A DNA stretch of 64,000 nt, taken from contig NZ_JACXAI010000035.1 of assembly GCF_014773385.1 (NCBI RefSeq), positions 1 through 64,000 of the forward strand, read 5' to 3'. Position numbers and translations under genes: made by a program. The notes below the pieces were generated by a model. That model searched no databases. It had not been told where the DNA came from and was given only the letters and a program-made list of their open reading frames with translations. Below, piece by piece: positions 44,077-52,950 of the stretch (positions are counted from its first letter, which is position 1; each line of letters opens with the position of its first letter). The DNA is from Metabacillus arenae (lineage in GTDB: Bacteria; Bacillota; Bacilli; Bacillales; Bacillaceae).

Positions 44077-45621
44077 TTATTGTATAGGATTTGGATCTGG
44101 CTCATCCGCAGTTTTTTCTATTTTGACTTTTTTCTTATTAGCTCTTTTTCCAGGGATTTCTTTTCTAAAGTCTTTTAATATTGCAAATGACATCATAATC
44201 AGGACAAAGGTCAACGGAAATGCACTGACAATGATGGCAGTTTGCATAGCACTAAGTCCGCCTGAGAGCATTAATACAATCGCAGAAGCGGACAGGAACA
44301 GTCCCCAGATAATTTTCACAAAATTAGGTGGATTCAAGTCACCCTTTGCGGTTTGCATACCTAATACGAATGTGGCAGAATCAGCTGACGTAACAAAAAA
44401 TGTGGATATAAGTAATAGTGTAACAATAACCAAAGCACCTGAAAATGGCAAGCGATCATATACAAAAAATAAAGCGGTCTCTAGGCTTTGCCCCGATATA
44501 TTGACACCTTCAAAATACTCAAGATAGATAGCTGTCCCTCCAAATACACAAAACCAAAAAGCACAAACAAGCGTAGGTATTACAAGAACAGCAATCATAA
44601 ACTCACGAACAGTTCTCCCTTTAGAAACACGGGCGATAAATGTACCAACAAATGGCGCCCACGCAATCCACCATGCCCAGTAAAAAATCGTCCAACTCTG
44701 GATCCAAGAAGCTTGTTCTTGGTTGAAGGGGGTAAGTCTTAATCCCATACTAGGCAGTTGTTGAACATAGCTGCCTAGTGTCGTTGTAAACAAATCAAGT
44801 ACAAACCCCGTTGGACATAAGATTAAGAATACAATCAACAGAATGACTGCTAAAACTAAATTTGCATTACTTAAATATTTAATTCCTTTTTGGAGACCCG
44901 TACTTGCCGAAAGCAGAAAAAGAACTGTTACAATTGCAATAATAATAAGCTGGATCGTAAAGTTGTTTGGTACCCTAGCAACATAATTTAAACCTCCATT
45001 TATTTGAGCGGCTCCTAATCCTAAGGAAGCTGCAACACCGAAAATTGTTGCTAAAACTGCTACTACATCAATAATTGTACCAATATTTCCTTTTGCCCTT
45101 TCTCCCAATAGCGGCAATAAGGTAATACTCATTAAGCCTGGCTGCTTTTTTCTAAATTTATAATAAGCCAAGACAAGTGCGATGACAGCGTAAATGGCCC
45201 ATGCATGAAATCCCCAATGCATATAAGTATATCTTATGGCAACTTTAGCTGCTTCTGGTGTACCTCCTTCTCCCATAGGTGGTTTCGCAAAGTGTGAAAT
45301 TGGTTCGGAAACACCGAAGAAAAGTAAACCAATTCCCATACCGGCACTAAATAACATTGCAAACCATGTTGGACGGCTAAAGTCTGGTTTGTCCTCTTCT
45401 GTACCTAGTTTGATTTTTCCATATTTACTAAAAATCAAAAATAATGCGAAAAGAAGAAAAAACGTAGTCGATAACTGATAAAACCAGCCAAATGTATCTA
45501 GAAAAAAAGCTTTCATTTCATCCATCATTTCACCTAATTGAACTGGTGCAACCACGCCCCAGATCACAAAAGCACTCGCAATAACGAGGGAAATCCAAAA
45601 TACATTTGATACCTTGTTCAC
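44077..45621 (-). CDS. BCCT family transporter (betaine/carnitine/choline type), copy 1
   Basis: Secondary transporter of quaternary ammonium or sulfonium zwitterions, 514 residues and about twelve helices. WAWWIAWAPFVGTFIARVS is the BCCT signature with the aromatic box residues, and GMGIGLLFFGVSEPISHF is the helix-3 glycine stretch. Minus-strand GTG 45621 is eight bases after GGGAGG; GTG 45630 lies inside that site and is rejected. The charged C-terminal tail (KKKVKIEKTADEPDP) is like those of OpuD/BetP. It flanks the acyl-CoA operon together with the copy at 54137 and may bring in the operon's substrate, DMSP or betaine. Confidence 0.9.
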   Translation of the reverse strand: MNKVSNVFWISLVIASAFVIWGVVAPVQLGEMMDEMKAFFLDTFGWFYQLSTTFFLLFALFLIFSKYGKIKLGTEEDKPDFSRPTWFAMLFSAGMGIGLLFFGVSEPISHFAKPPMGEGGTPEAAKVAIRYTYMHWGFHAWAIYAVIALVLAYYKFRKKQPGLMSITLLPLLGERAKGNIGTIIDVVAVLATIFGVAASLGLGAAQINGGLNYVARVPNNFTIQLIIIAIVTVLFLLSASTGLQKGIKYLSNANLVLAVILLIVFLILCPTGFVLDLFTTTLGSYVQQLPSMGLRLTPFNQEQASWIQSWTIFYWAWWIAWAPFVGTFIARVSKGRTVREFMIAVLVIPTLVCAFWFCVFGGTAIYLEYFEGVNISGQSLETALFFVYDRLPFSGALVIVTLLLISTFFVTSADSATFVLGMQTAKGDLNPPNFVKIIWGLFLSASAIVLMLSGGLSAMQTAIIVSAFPLTFVLIMMSFAILKDFRKEIPGKRANKKKVKIEKTADEPDPNPIQ

Positions 45622-45715
45622 TGTAGACACCTCCCTGCTATAAATTTCAAGTTAAGATATCGTTATATTTCCCGAATATAATGATAATAATGAGTGTTTT
45701 TGTTAAGGTTGTGAT

Positions 45716-46117
45716 AAGAAAGAAACCTATATGGATTATCGCGGGGTCAATATCTATAGTACACCTAAAGCAGAAAGTACGGACAATAGTATGATTTTCG
45801 ATTTTAAAGGATCAGGCTTCAATTTATTCGGAGCGACTCCGGATGCATTAATCGACGTGTATATTGATGACCAATTAATGGATGAGCATTTTAGAATTTA
45901 TTCTAAAGGAGACAGACAAACATCTTATCACATTCGGGGACTTAAAAATACTAAACACACGGACAAAGTGGTTGTTATAGGCGGTACTTTTGTTTTGGAC
46001 GGAATTGATGTCATTCAGGAAGAAACAAAGTTGAAGTAAATAAAGAAAAACTGCAGCAATTGTATGAGGCAAATAAAGAAAAAGACACATAAACACTACA
46101 CCAAGGAAAGATGGAAA
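45716..46117 (+). pseudogene. C-terminal remnant of a large secreted glycosidase with FIVAR end
   Basis: The main frame reads YRGVNIYSTPKAESTDNSM, FDFKGSGFNLFGATPDALID, VYIDDQLMDEHFRIYSKGDR and a Cterminal DKVVVIGGTFVLDG, typical of accessory beta-sandwich domains of large extracellular glycosidases. After one frameshift near 46025 it continues NKVEVNKEKLQQLYEANKEK and then, after another shift, YTKERWKPLEK, which is FIVAR-domain text. No signal peptide or catalytic part remains. It lies between two divergent genes and is clearly a leftover. Confidence 0.55.
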
Positions 46118-46142
46118 CCCTTGGAGAAGGACTCGAGAGTCA

Positions 46143-46793
46143 CTATAGGATGAGTCCTTCTTCTGGATATGATGTTGAAATTAGTTGATCACTATTTTGC
46201 CTATTTTTGTTTGTTAAGTAACTAGAGATCGTTTCAAAGCAATTATCGCGGTAGAAAGCATGCAGCTCATCATCATTTCGCATGAGCCATTGAATAAGGG
46301 ATCCGTCAATTAGAGCACGGATTGCGTAGGAAGCTTTATCAATATTAACATTAGCGAATGTTCCTTCTTTTTGCCCTAGTTGAACGATCTCACGTCCGAT
46401 TGACCAGCAGTTTTCATAAAATTGATCATTGATTTGACGAAACTGCTCATTATGATTAGATTGGGAAAGGAATTCAAGATAGACTCGATAAAACTTGCGG
46501 TTATCGCTTGGGCTGGCAAACGCTGTATTAACATAGGCACGCAATTTATCAAGTGCAGTATGCTCATTACTGATTGCTGCATGTTCATTTTTATAAATTT
46601 TTCCGGTAACCCACTCTAATAGATGACAAAATACATCTTCTTTATTTTGGAAGTAGTAACTTGTCACACCTTTGCTCACATCAGCATAGTCGGCAATGTC
46701 CTGCAAGGTCACGTTGTCAAACCCTTTTTCAAAAACAGCTTGAAAGGCAGCCCGTAAAATTTGCTTACGCCGTTTCGCAGCCTTATTACTCAT
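46143..46793 (-). CDS. TetR/AcrR family regulator of the acyl-CoA (putative DMSP) operon
   Basis: Repressor of 216 residues from ATG 46793 (minus). The helix-turn-helix is NVTLQDIADYADVSKGVTSYYF (about 25-46), with the BetI-like KGVTSYYF turn. The ligand domain includes RALIDGSLIQWLMRNDD, also BetI-like. The longer frame to 46850 lacks a ribosome binding site. It is divergent from the operon starting at 47032, and three copies of TG(A/T)CTGGTCA lie between them, one over the -35 box. The effector could be a pathway acyl-CoA or acrylate; this is inference. Confidence 0.88.
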   Translation of the reverse strand: MSNKAAKRRKQILRAAFQAVFEKGFDNVTLQDIADYADVSKGVTSYYFQNKEDVFCHLLEWVTGKIYKNEHAAISNEHTALDKLRAYVNTAFASPSDNRKFYRVYLEFLSQSNHNEQFRQINDQFYENCWSIGREIVQLGQKEGTFANVNIDKASYAIRALIDGSLIQWLMRNDDELHAFYRDNCFETISSYLTNKNRQNSDQLISTSYPEEGLIL

Positions 46794-46839
46794 TCGGAAG
46801 CACCATCCTTTCTCTATTAAATATATTATACACGAAAAA

Positions 46840-46911
46840 TGACCAGACAAAATATTTTTTATGATGACTGGTCAAAATTATATTGACTGGTCAAAAAAAA
46901 TAAAATATAAT
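46840..46911 (+). promoter_or_regulatory. Near-consensus promoter with three TetR operator copies
   Basis: TTGACT (46883-46888) and TATAAT (46906-46911) are exactly 17 bp apart. The palindrome TGACTGGTCA occurs at 46865-46874 and 46884-46893, the second overlapping the -35 box. A reverse-oriented copy with one mismatch (TGACCAGACA) is at 46840-46849, toward the tetR side. This suits tight repression of both divergent transcripts. Confidence 0.75.
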
Positions 46912-47031
46912 CGAAGTGTAAATATTCTAAAAATTCATCCTTACTAGTTTGATTGGAGGAATGGTATGGCCATGAGACATAGATAAAAGGAGTAAATAAA
47001 CAAAAGAAAAACGATGAAAAGAGGTGCGTAT

Positions 47032-49152
47032 ATGAAAGGGCAAGAGCTTGAGGCATTATTACATCCTGTTCAATCTGTTGCAATTTTTGGTGCAAATTAT
47101 CGTTTCGCATGCCAGATAATGATGGAAAACTTAAAGAATTTTGGATTTAAAGGAGATATGTTCTTAGTTAATCCGAAGTATGACGAAATTAATGGTATGA
47201 AATGTTATCATACACTTCAGGAAATTGGAAAGCCAATTGATGTTGTTGTTGGACTTGTCAATCCATATTTGATGATGGAAGTTACCCGTGTTGCCGGTGA
47301 AATGGGGGCAAAGCTTCTCGTCATTCCAGGCGGAGGATATGGTGAAAGCGGTCCAGAAGGTAAACGAATTCAAAACTCAATTCTTGAAGAAGCAGCAAAA
47401 ACGGGGATGAGAGTCTTCGGACCAAACTGCATGGGTTATATCAATATGCATAATCAATTTACTCCTTATATTGGAACATTACACAGACCTAAGCGTCCGC
47501 TTCGAAAAGGGCCGGTTTCCATCGTATCACAAAGTGGTTCCGTCCTTGATGCCTTTATTGCTTCACGTCTAGGCTTAAGTCGAATTTATTCGACAGGAAA
47601 TGAAGCGGATCTTAAAATGAGCGACTATGTCGAAGTGCTGGCAAAAGATCCGGAAACATCCATCATTATTTTATATATTGAGGCGATTCGCAACCATGAA
47701 CACTTTTTGAAAGCGCTTGATTTATGCGGCAAATACAGAAAGCCTGTTATTGCATTGAAGACTGGGAAAACACAAAAATCATCAGCGATGGCAAATGCGC
47801 ATTCCGGAGCACTTGCTGGTGACTATAAAGTTGAGAAACATGTGCTTAAGGAGCATGGCGTCATCTTTGTTAATGATATCGATGAAGCTGTCGCGGCGGC
47901 ACAAATGCTGTCGCAGCCGTATTTACCTCCCAAAAACACGTTATCCGCCATTACTGTATCAGGAGGACAAGCTGGCATAGCTCTTGATTTAGCTGAAGAA
48001 TATGGCATCGATTTTCCGGAATTATCAACAGAAATTCAGCAGGAACTACAAAACGAATTGCCTGAACTTGCGCCATTCTCCAATCCGCTGGATGCTTGGG
48101 GGAAAAGTAAAAAAGAGTTTTCTGAAGTATCAAAAACGTGCTTAGAATACCTTGCTAAAGATCATAATATCGGCATTGTTTCTGTTGCGATTGATGCGCC
48201 GATCGGTCAAGGAGATCATGAATTTAGTTTTACAGGTACGCCGGCCAAGCATCTTGCCCAATTAAGAAAAAATACAGATAAACCTCTTGTCTATTTTGCA
48301 CACATTCATACCGAGTTTGATCCGCGTGTCCTGTCCATTTTAGATGAAGCAGGCATTCCGGCCATACAAGGTACTCGCAACGCATTGGCGGCATGCCGGG
48401 CATTGTTCCAGTATAAGGCGTTTTTAGCGAAGAGAGAAAAGGCGCCGATCTATTCCGTTAATGAAATCACTTTTGAAGAACAGCGGATCTTACTTCATGA
48501 TGACGGCGGCAGGAAGCTTCTTGAAGATAATGGTTTTCCATCACCGCCTGAAAAAGTAGTAGCAAGCATTGATGAAGCGATCGAAATTTCAGAAAGAATC
48601 GGTTATCCAGTCGTATTAAAAGCGCAGGGGTTAGCCCATAAATCTGATGTTGGAGGAGTAGCGCTCAATCTTCAAAACGCGAAAGAATTAAGAGAAGCTT
48701 GGAACAGCATGATAAGCTTAAACTCACCAAATTACTTGGTACAGGCTATGATTAATGATGGGTTTGAAACGATTCTTTCCTATAAAACAGATTCGCGCTA
48801 CGGGCCGGTGGTCATTTTTGGACTGGGCGGGATTTATACGGAACTGCTAAAAGACGTTGTTCTGGCCGTTCCGCCAATTACAACCGAAAAGGCGGAGAAA
48901 ATGGTACAAAGCATCGAGGCCCTATGGAAGATCGTTCATGGATACCGCGGTAAGCCGCCGCTTGATTTAGAAGAATTGCTTGATGCCATTGTAAAAATGG
49001 GGAACATGGCGGAAAAACATTATGAAGAAATTGTCGAGTTTGAAATCAATCCATTACGTGTCCGCACAAAAGGAAAAGGAGTAATGGCACTCGATGTCCT
49101 TGCATCAGTCAAACAAACTAGTTCCATTAAAGCTGGAACACTAATTGGCTGA
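47032..49152 (+). CDS. dddX: ADP-forming acyl-CoA ligase family protein, DddX-like ATP-dependent DMSP lyase
   Basis: Acyl-CoA synthetase (NDP-forming) superfamily protein of 706 residues: CoA-binding Rossmann domain (about 8-130), two succinyl-CoA-ligase-like domains (about 155-450, phospho-histidine His257 in NAHSGALAG) and a C-terminal ATP-grasp domain (about 480-700, LAHKSDVGGVALN and VIFGLGGIYTELLKD). DddX ligates CoA to dimethylsulfoniopropionate and cleaves it to dimethyl sulfide and acryloyl-CoA. As I recall, Psychrobacter DddX uses Tyr181, His292, Trp391 and Glu432. Here Tyr146, His257, Trp356 and Glu397 lie at one constant offset of 35. ATG 47032 follows GAGGTG. Acetate or another acyl ligase remains possible. 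Confidence 0.7.
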   Translation: MKGQELEALLHPVQSVAIFGANYRFACQIMMENLKNFGFKGDMFLVNPKYDEINGMKCYHTLQEIGKPIDVVVGLVNPYLMMEVTRVAGEMGAKLLVIPGGGYGESGPEGKRIQNSILEEAAKTGMRVFGPNCMGYINMHNQFTPYIGTLHRPKRPLRKGPVSIVSQSGSVLDAFIASRLGLSRIYSTGNEADLKMSDYVEVLAKDPETSIIILYIEAIRNHEHFLKALDLCGKYRKPVIALKTGKTQKSSAMANAHSGALAGDYKVEKHVLKEHGVIFVNDIDEAVAAAQMLSQPYLPPKNTLSAITVSGGQAGIALDLAEEYGIDFPELSTEIQQELQNELPELAPFSNPLDAWGKSKKEFSEVSKTCLEYLAKDHNIGIVSVAIDAPIGQGDHEFSFTGTPAKHLAQLRKNTDKPLVYFAHIHTEFDPRVLSILDEAGIPAIQGTRNALAACRALFQYKAFLAKREKAPIYSVNEITFEEQRILLHDDGGRKLLEDNGFPSPPEKVVASIDEAIEISERIGYPVVLKAQGLAHKSDVGGVALNLQNAKELREAWNSMISLNSPNYLVQAMINDGFETILSYKTDSRYGPVVIFGLGGIYTELLKDVVLAVPPITTEKAEKMVQSIEALWKIVHGYRGKPPLDLEELLDAIVKMGNMAEKHYEEIVEFEINPLRVRTKGKGVMALDVLASVKQTSSIKAGTLIG

Positions 49153-49210
49153 TCGTGTAAAGACTTAAGAACGCTTCGATTCACGATAAACTATGAAATG
49201 AGGGAAAAAA

Positions 49211-50014
49211 ATGGAGACAACAATTGTAAAGGATTTCAAAAATATTAATTTAAAAGTGGAAAATCGTGTTGCGTATATTGCGATTAACAATCCACCGGCA
49301 AACGCGATGAGTTCAGAAACGGTCAGCGGCTTATCGGCAAGCATTGATTATGTGGCAAGTGAACCGGAAGTAAAAGCAATCGTCATTACAGGAGAAGGAA
49401 AATTCTTTGTGGCAGGTGCTGATATTAAGGAATTTGTGTCAGCATTTGATAGTGAAGAAAAAGGAAGAGCACTTTCTGTGAATGCACAGGCTGTTTTAAA
49501 TAAAATCGAACAACTTAAAAAGCCGGTCATTGCGGCGATTAACGGGGCATGCTTGGGCGGTGGTTTAGAGCTTGCCATGAGTTGCCACATGCGCATTGCG
49601 GCAGATGAATCGAAACTTGGACAACCTGAGCTGAACTTAGGATTAATTCCTGGATTTGGCGGTACTCAGCGTCTGGCACGCCTGACAAATAAGTCAAAAG
49701 CTCTCGAATTAATTCTGACTGGTCAATTTATTGGCGGGAAGGAAGCAGAATCGATAGGTTTAGTAAACAAATCCGTACCTCTTGCGGAGCTGATGAATGA
49801 AGCGAAACAGCTTGCTGAAGCCATTGCTCTTAATAAAAGCCAGCCGTCTGTTGCAGCGACTATTGAAGCTGTAAATAAAGGATTGGAAACAACATTGGAT
49901 GAAGGGCTAGAAATTGAAGCAGATCTTTGGGCAAAGTTGTTTACGACCGAGGATATGAAAGAAGGAGTCAGCGCTTTCATTGAAAAGCGGAAGGCTGAAT
50001 TTAAAGGTAAGTAA
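49211..50014 (+). CDS. Enoyl-CoA hydratase (probable acryloyl-CoA hydratase)
   Basis: Crotonase-fold hydratase of 267 residues. The oxyanion loop FVAGADIKEF and both catalytic glutamates are present (GGGLELAMSCH and QPELNLGLIPGFGGTQRL), so hydratase activity is expected. In this operon it would turn acryloyl-CoA into 3-hydroxypropionyl-CoA, the reaction of AcuK in acrylate users. AGGGAAAAAA precedes ATG 49211. It follows the ligase gene by 58 bp. A role in fatty acid or valine degradation is the general alternative. Confidence 0.88.
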   Translation: METTIVKDFKNINLKVENRVAYIAINNPPANAMSSETVSGLSASIDYVASEPEVKAIVITGEGKFFVAGADIKEFVSAFDSEEKGRALSVNAQAVLNKIEQLKKPVIAAINGACLGGGLELAMSCHMRIAADESKLGQPELNLGLIPGFGGTQRLARLTNKSKALELILTGQFIGGKEAESIGLVNKSVPLAELMNEAKQLAEAIALNKSQPSVAATIEAVNKGLETTLDEGLEIEADLWAKLFTTEDMKEGVSAFIEKRKAEFKGK

Positions 50015-50024
50015 TGAATGGGTG

Positions 50025-50052
50025 TGCGGCGTCATGTGAAGCTGATGCCGCA
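50025..50052 (+). promoter_or_regulatory. Intercistronic hairpin
   Basis: TGCGGCGTCA (50025-50034) pairs with TGATGCCGCA (50043-50052) with one GU. It has no T-run and lies between two operon genes, so it more likely tunes mRNA stability than terminates. Confidence 0.4.
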
Positions 50053-50081
50053 TAACTCCAGCACTAAAGGGGGATTTGGTC

Positions 50082-51284
50082 ATGGATAAGGTATACGAGC
50101 TGTTAATGCCAAATGTCGTATTATATGGGGTCGGGGCACTGAAAGAAGTGGGTGAACAAGCAAAAAAGCTTGGGAATAAAGCTCTTATTATAAGTGATGC
50201 AATCATGCAGAAAATTGGTAATGTCGATACTTGCGAAACATATTTACAGCAATCCGGGGTTCCATATGGAAAATATTTAGGCGTAGATACAGAGCCGACG
50301 GATATTCATGTGAAAGAAGCTTTAGAGAAATGTATGAATGAAGGATGCGAAATCATAATCGCAATTGGCGGGGGCAGCTGCATCGATACGGCAAAGGCTG
50401 TTGCTGTTTTACGGACTAATGAGGGAACAATCGCTGATTATTTCGGTACACAAAAACCGTTTAAGAATAAGCCGCTACCTTTCATTGCAATTCCGACAAC
50501 GGCCGGAACCGGTTCAGAGGTCACAAAAGTAACGGTGATTACAGATACGCGAACAGATGTGAAAATGATGCTTTCAAGACCTGAACTGTTACCTCAAGTT
50601 GCGATTGTTGATCCGAAGCTGACCATTTCTTGTCCAAAAGGTGTCACAGCCGCGACAGGTGTTGATGCGCTTTGTCACGCAATCGAGGCGTTCATTTCAA
50701 AAAAAGCACAGCCAGTCACTGACACGTTAGCTTTATCAGCCATTGAAAACATTATGACATACATTCGCCGCGTATATAATGACGGTCATGATATGGAAGC
50801 GAGAGAGAAAATGGCACAAGGGGCAATGCTTGCGGGAATAGCGTTTTCAAATGCATCTGTTGCCCTTGTACACGGCATGTCACGTCCAATTGGCGCAATC
50901 TTTCATGTCCCGCACGGCATTTCAAATGCAATGCTGCTTTCGGCAGTACTTGAATTTACAAAAGAAGCTGCAGTAGAGCGTCTTGCTGTTATTGGGAGGA
51001 TGATTTTACCTGAAGCAAATGAAAAGTCAAATGAAGAGCTTGCACAGATTGTCATTCAGGAAGTGAAAAAGCTTTGTCTTGATTTAAATATTCCGAACAT
51101 GAAGGAATACGGCATTGATGAGGAGCCATTTAAAGCATCGCTTTCGAAAATGGCACACGATGCAATTGCAAGCGGAAGTCCCGCCAACAATCCAAAAGTG
51201 CCGGCGCTTGAAGAGATTATGGATCTTTATGAAACATGCTATCACTATGATTTCAGTATGGATGTCAACATAAGCAAACAATAA
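50082..51284 (+). CDS. Iron-containing alcohol dehydrogenase (DddB-like, 3-hydroxypropionate dehydrogenase)
   Basis: Group III alcohol dehydrogenase of 400 residues. GGGSCIDTAKAVAV binds NAD, and the metal ligands lie in DALCHAIEAFISK and VHGMSRPIGAIFHVPHGISN. DMSP users carry an enzyme of this family, DddB, that oxidises 3-hydroxypropionate to malonate semialdehyde; I infer the same here from position. ATG 50082, nine bases after GGGGGA, is preferred over TTG 50076. Butanol- or 1,3-propanediol-type dehydrogenases share the fold, so sequence alone does not fix the substrate. Confidence 0.85.
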   Translation: MDKVYELLMPNVVLYGVGALKEVGEQAKKLGNKALIISDAIMQKIGNVDTCETYLQQSGVPYGKYLGVDTEPTDIHVKEALEKCMNEGCEIIIAIGGGSCIDTAKAVAVLRTNEGTIADYFGTQKPFKNKPLPFIAIPTTAGTGSEVTKVTVITDTRTDVKMMLSRPELLPQVAIVDPKLTISCPKGVTAATGVDALCHAIEAFISKKAQPVTDTLALSAIENIMTYIRRVYNDGHDMEAREKMAQGAMLAGIAFSNASVALVHGMSRPIGAIFHVPHGISNAMLLSAVLEFTKEAAVERLAVIGRMILPEANEKSNEELAQIVIQEVKKLCLDLNIPNMKEYGIDEEPFKASLSKMAHDAIASGSPANNPKVPALEEIMDLYETCYHYDFSMDVNISKQ

Positions 51285-51311
51285 ATTTATGATTAGAGGG
51301 GAGTTTTTTGG

Positions 51312-52769
51312 ATGGTAATGGCCACTGGTGTAAATACGTTAAAAAACTTTATTGGCGGAGAGTGGGTAGCTGCAAATACCGACAAGTTTGAAGCGGTACC
51401 GAACCCTGCAACAGGCGAAATCATTGCTCACGTTCCTATTTCTTCACGAGAAGATCTAGATCAGGCAGTCTCAACTGCAAAGGAAGCGTATAAAACGTGG
51501 AGTAAAACAGCAGTACCTCGCCGTGCCCGAATTTTATTCGGGTATCAGCAGCTTTTAATGGGACATAGGGAAGAGTTGGCCAAACTTATAACCATTGAAA
51601 ACGGAAAAAGCTATGAAGAAGCATATGGAGAAGTACAGCGAGGCATTGAGTGTGTCGAGTTTGCGGCAGGTGCTCCAACATTAATGATGGGTGAGCAGCT
51701 GCCGGACATTGCAACAGGTGTTGAATCTGGCATGTATCGCTATCCTATAGGCGTTGTCGGAGGAATCACACCATTTAACTTCCCAATGATGGTACCGTGC
51801 TGGATGTTCCCGCTTGCGATTGCTTGCGGTAATACATTTGTGTTAAAACCATCCGAACGTACGCCATTACTTGCCAATCGTCTTGCGGAACTGTTTAAGG
51901 AAGCCGGCCTTCCAAACGGTGTTTTGAATATCGTTCACGGCTCACATAATGTCGTGAACGGAATTCTTGAGAACAAAGAAGTAAAAGCAGTTTCTTTTGT
52001 TGGTTCACAGCCGGTTGCAGAATACATTTATAAAACGGCTGCTGCAAATGGAAAACGTGTCCAAGCACTTGCCGGGGCAAAAAATCACTCAATCGTTATG
52101 CCGGATGCGGATTTAGATAGTGCTGTAAGTAATATTATCGGTGCTGCATTCGGATCAGCCGGGGAACGCTGCATGGCTTGTTCAGTAGTTGTGGCAGTTG
52201 GTGATATTGCAGATGAGCTTGTTGAGCGCCTTAAAAAAGCAGCAGATGAAATTAAAATGGGTAATGGATTAGAAAAGGGTGTCTTCTTAGGGCCAGTTAT
52301 TCGTGATGCACATAAAGAACGTACAGAAAATTACATTCGTATTGGTGAAGAAGAGGGTGCACACCTCGTGCGCGACGGACGCCAAGATCATGCAGATGAA
52401 AAAGGCTATTTTGTGGGTCCTACTATTTTTGATCACGTAACACAAGACATGAAGATTTGGCAGGATGAAATTTTTGCACCGGTATTATCCATTGTCCGAG
52501 CTCAAAACCTTGATGGAGCTCTTGAGATTACGAATAATTCAGAGTTTGCTAACGGTGCATGCATTTATACGGACAGCGCAAAAGCGGTTCGGCAATTCCG
52601 TGAAGAAGTAGATGCCGGCATGTTAGGTGTTAACCTTGGTGTACCGGCACCAATGGCTTTCTTCCCATTTTCAGGCTATAAAAACTCCTTCTATGGAGAC
52701 CTTCATGCAAACGGAAAAGATGGGGTTGCGTTTTACACAAGAAAGAAAATGCTAACAGCACGTTATTAA
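51312..52769 (+). CDS. mmsA: CoA-acylating methylmalonate-semialdehyde dehydrogenase (DddC-like)
   Basis: Aldehyde dehydrogenase of 485 residues that makes acetyl-CoA plus CO2 from malonate semialdehyde, or propionyl-CoA from the methyl form. [20 protein letters not shown] and the catalytic cysteine in [15 protein letters not shown] are diagnostic of MMSDH; the usual ALDH glutamate is replaced ([12 protein letters not shown]), as expected for the CoA-dependent subfamily. GAGGGGAG precedes ATG 51312. DddC of DMSP gene clusters and IolA of inositol use belong to this family. The context favours the DddC role. Confidence 0.92.
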   Translation: MVMATGVNTLKNFIGGEWVAANTDKFEAVPNPATGEIIAHVPISSREDLDQAVSTAKEAYKTWSKTAVPRRARILFGYQQLLMGHREELAKLITIENGKSYEEAYGEVQRGIECVEFAAGAPTLMMGEQLPDIATGVESGMYRYPIGVVGGITPFNFPMMVPCWMFPLAIACGNTFVLKPSERTPLLANRLAELFKEAGLPNGVLNIVHGSHNVVNGILENKEVKAVSFVGSQPVAEYIYKTAAANGKRVQALAGAKNHSIVMPDADLDSAVSNIIGAAFGSAGERCMACSVVVAVGDIADELVERLKKAADEIKMGNGLEKGVFLGPVIRDAHKERTENYIRIGEEEGAHLVRDGRQDHADEKGYFVGPTIFDHVTQDMKIWQDEIFAPVLSIVRAQNLDGALEITNNSEFANGACIYTDSAKAVRQFREEVDAGMLGVNLGVPAPMAFFPFSGYKNSFYGDLHANGKDGVAFYTRKKMLTARY

Positions 52770-52777
52770 TCTAGTAC

Positions 52778-52829
52778 ATGAGGATGACTTAAAAGAACAA
52801 AAAGCAGCTATATTGAGTCATCCTCATGA
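52778..52829 (+). promoter_or_regulatory. Long perfect inverted repeat between mmsA and the hydrolase gene
   Basis: CATGAGGATGACT (52778-52790) and AGTCATCCTCATG (52817-52829) are perfect complements with a 26-base loop. A second, imperfect stem follows (GAAAGGC near 52829 with GGCCTTTC near 52885). Neither has a T-run. Together they could act as a partial terminator or processing site that splits the operon into two expression blocks. Confidence 0.5.
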
Positions 52830-52950
52830 AAGGCACCGTCATGGAAATCCAGCAAAATCAAGAGATTTGGTGACGAGGCCTTTCATTAAAAATCAGTTTT
52901 TGTCATTTATGGGACAGCTTCCTGCAAAAAATTAGTCAAGGCGGTGATGG

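Noticed and set aside
44030-44527. 165-codon plus-strand open frame
   Set aside because: It overlaps the BCCT gene, whose membrane topology and signature motifs are convincing; the frame has no family features.
46125-46160. Inverted repeat AGAAGGACTC / GAGTCCTTCT as a terminator
   Set aside because: It overlaps the last codons of the TetR gene and has no T-run on either strand; it may be chance.
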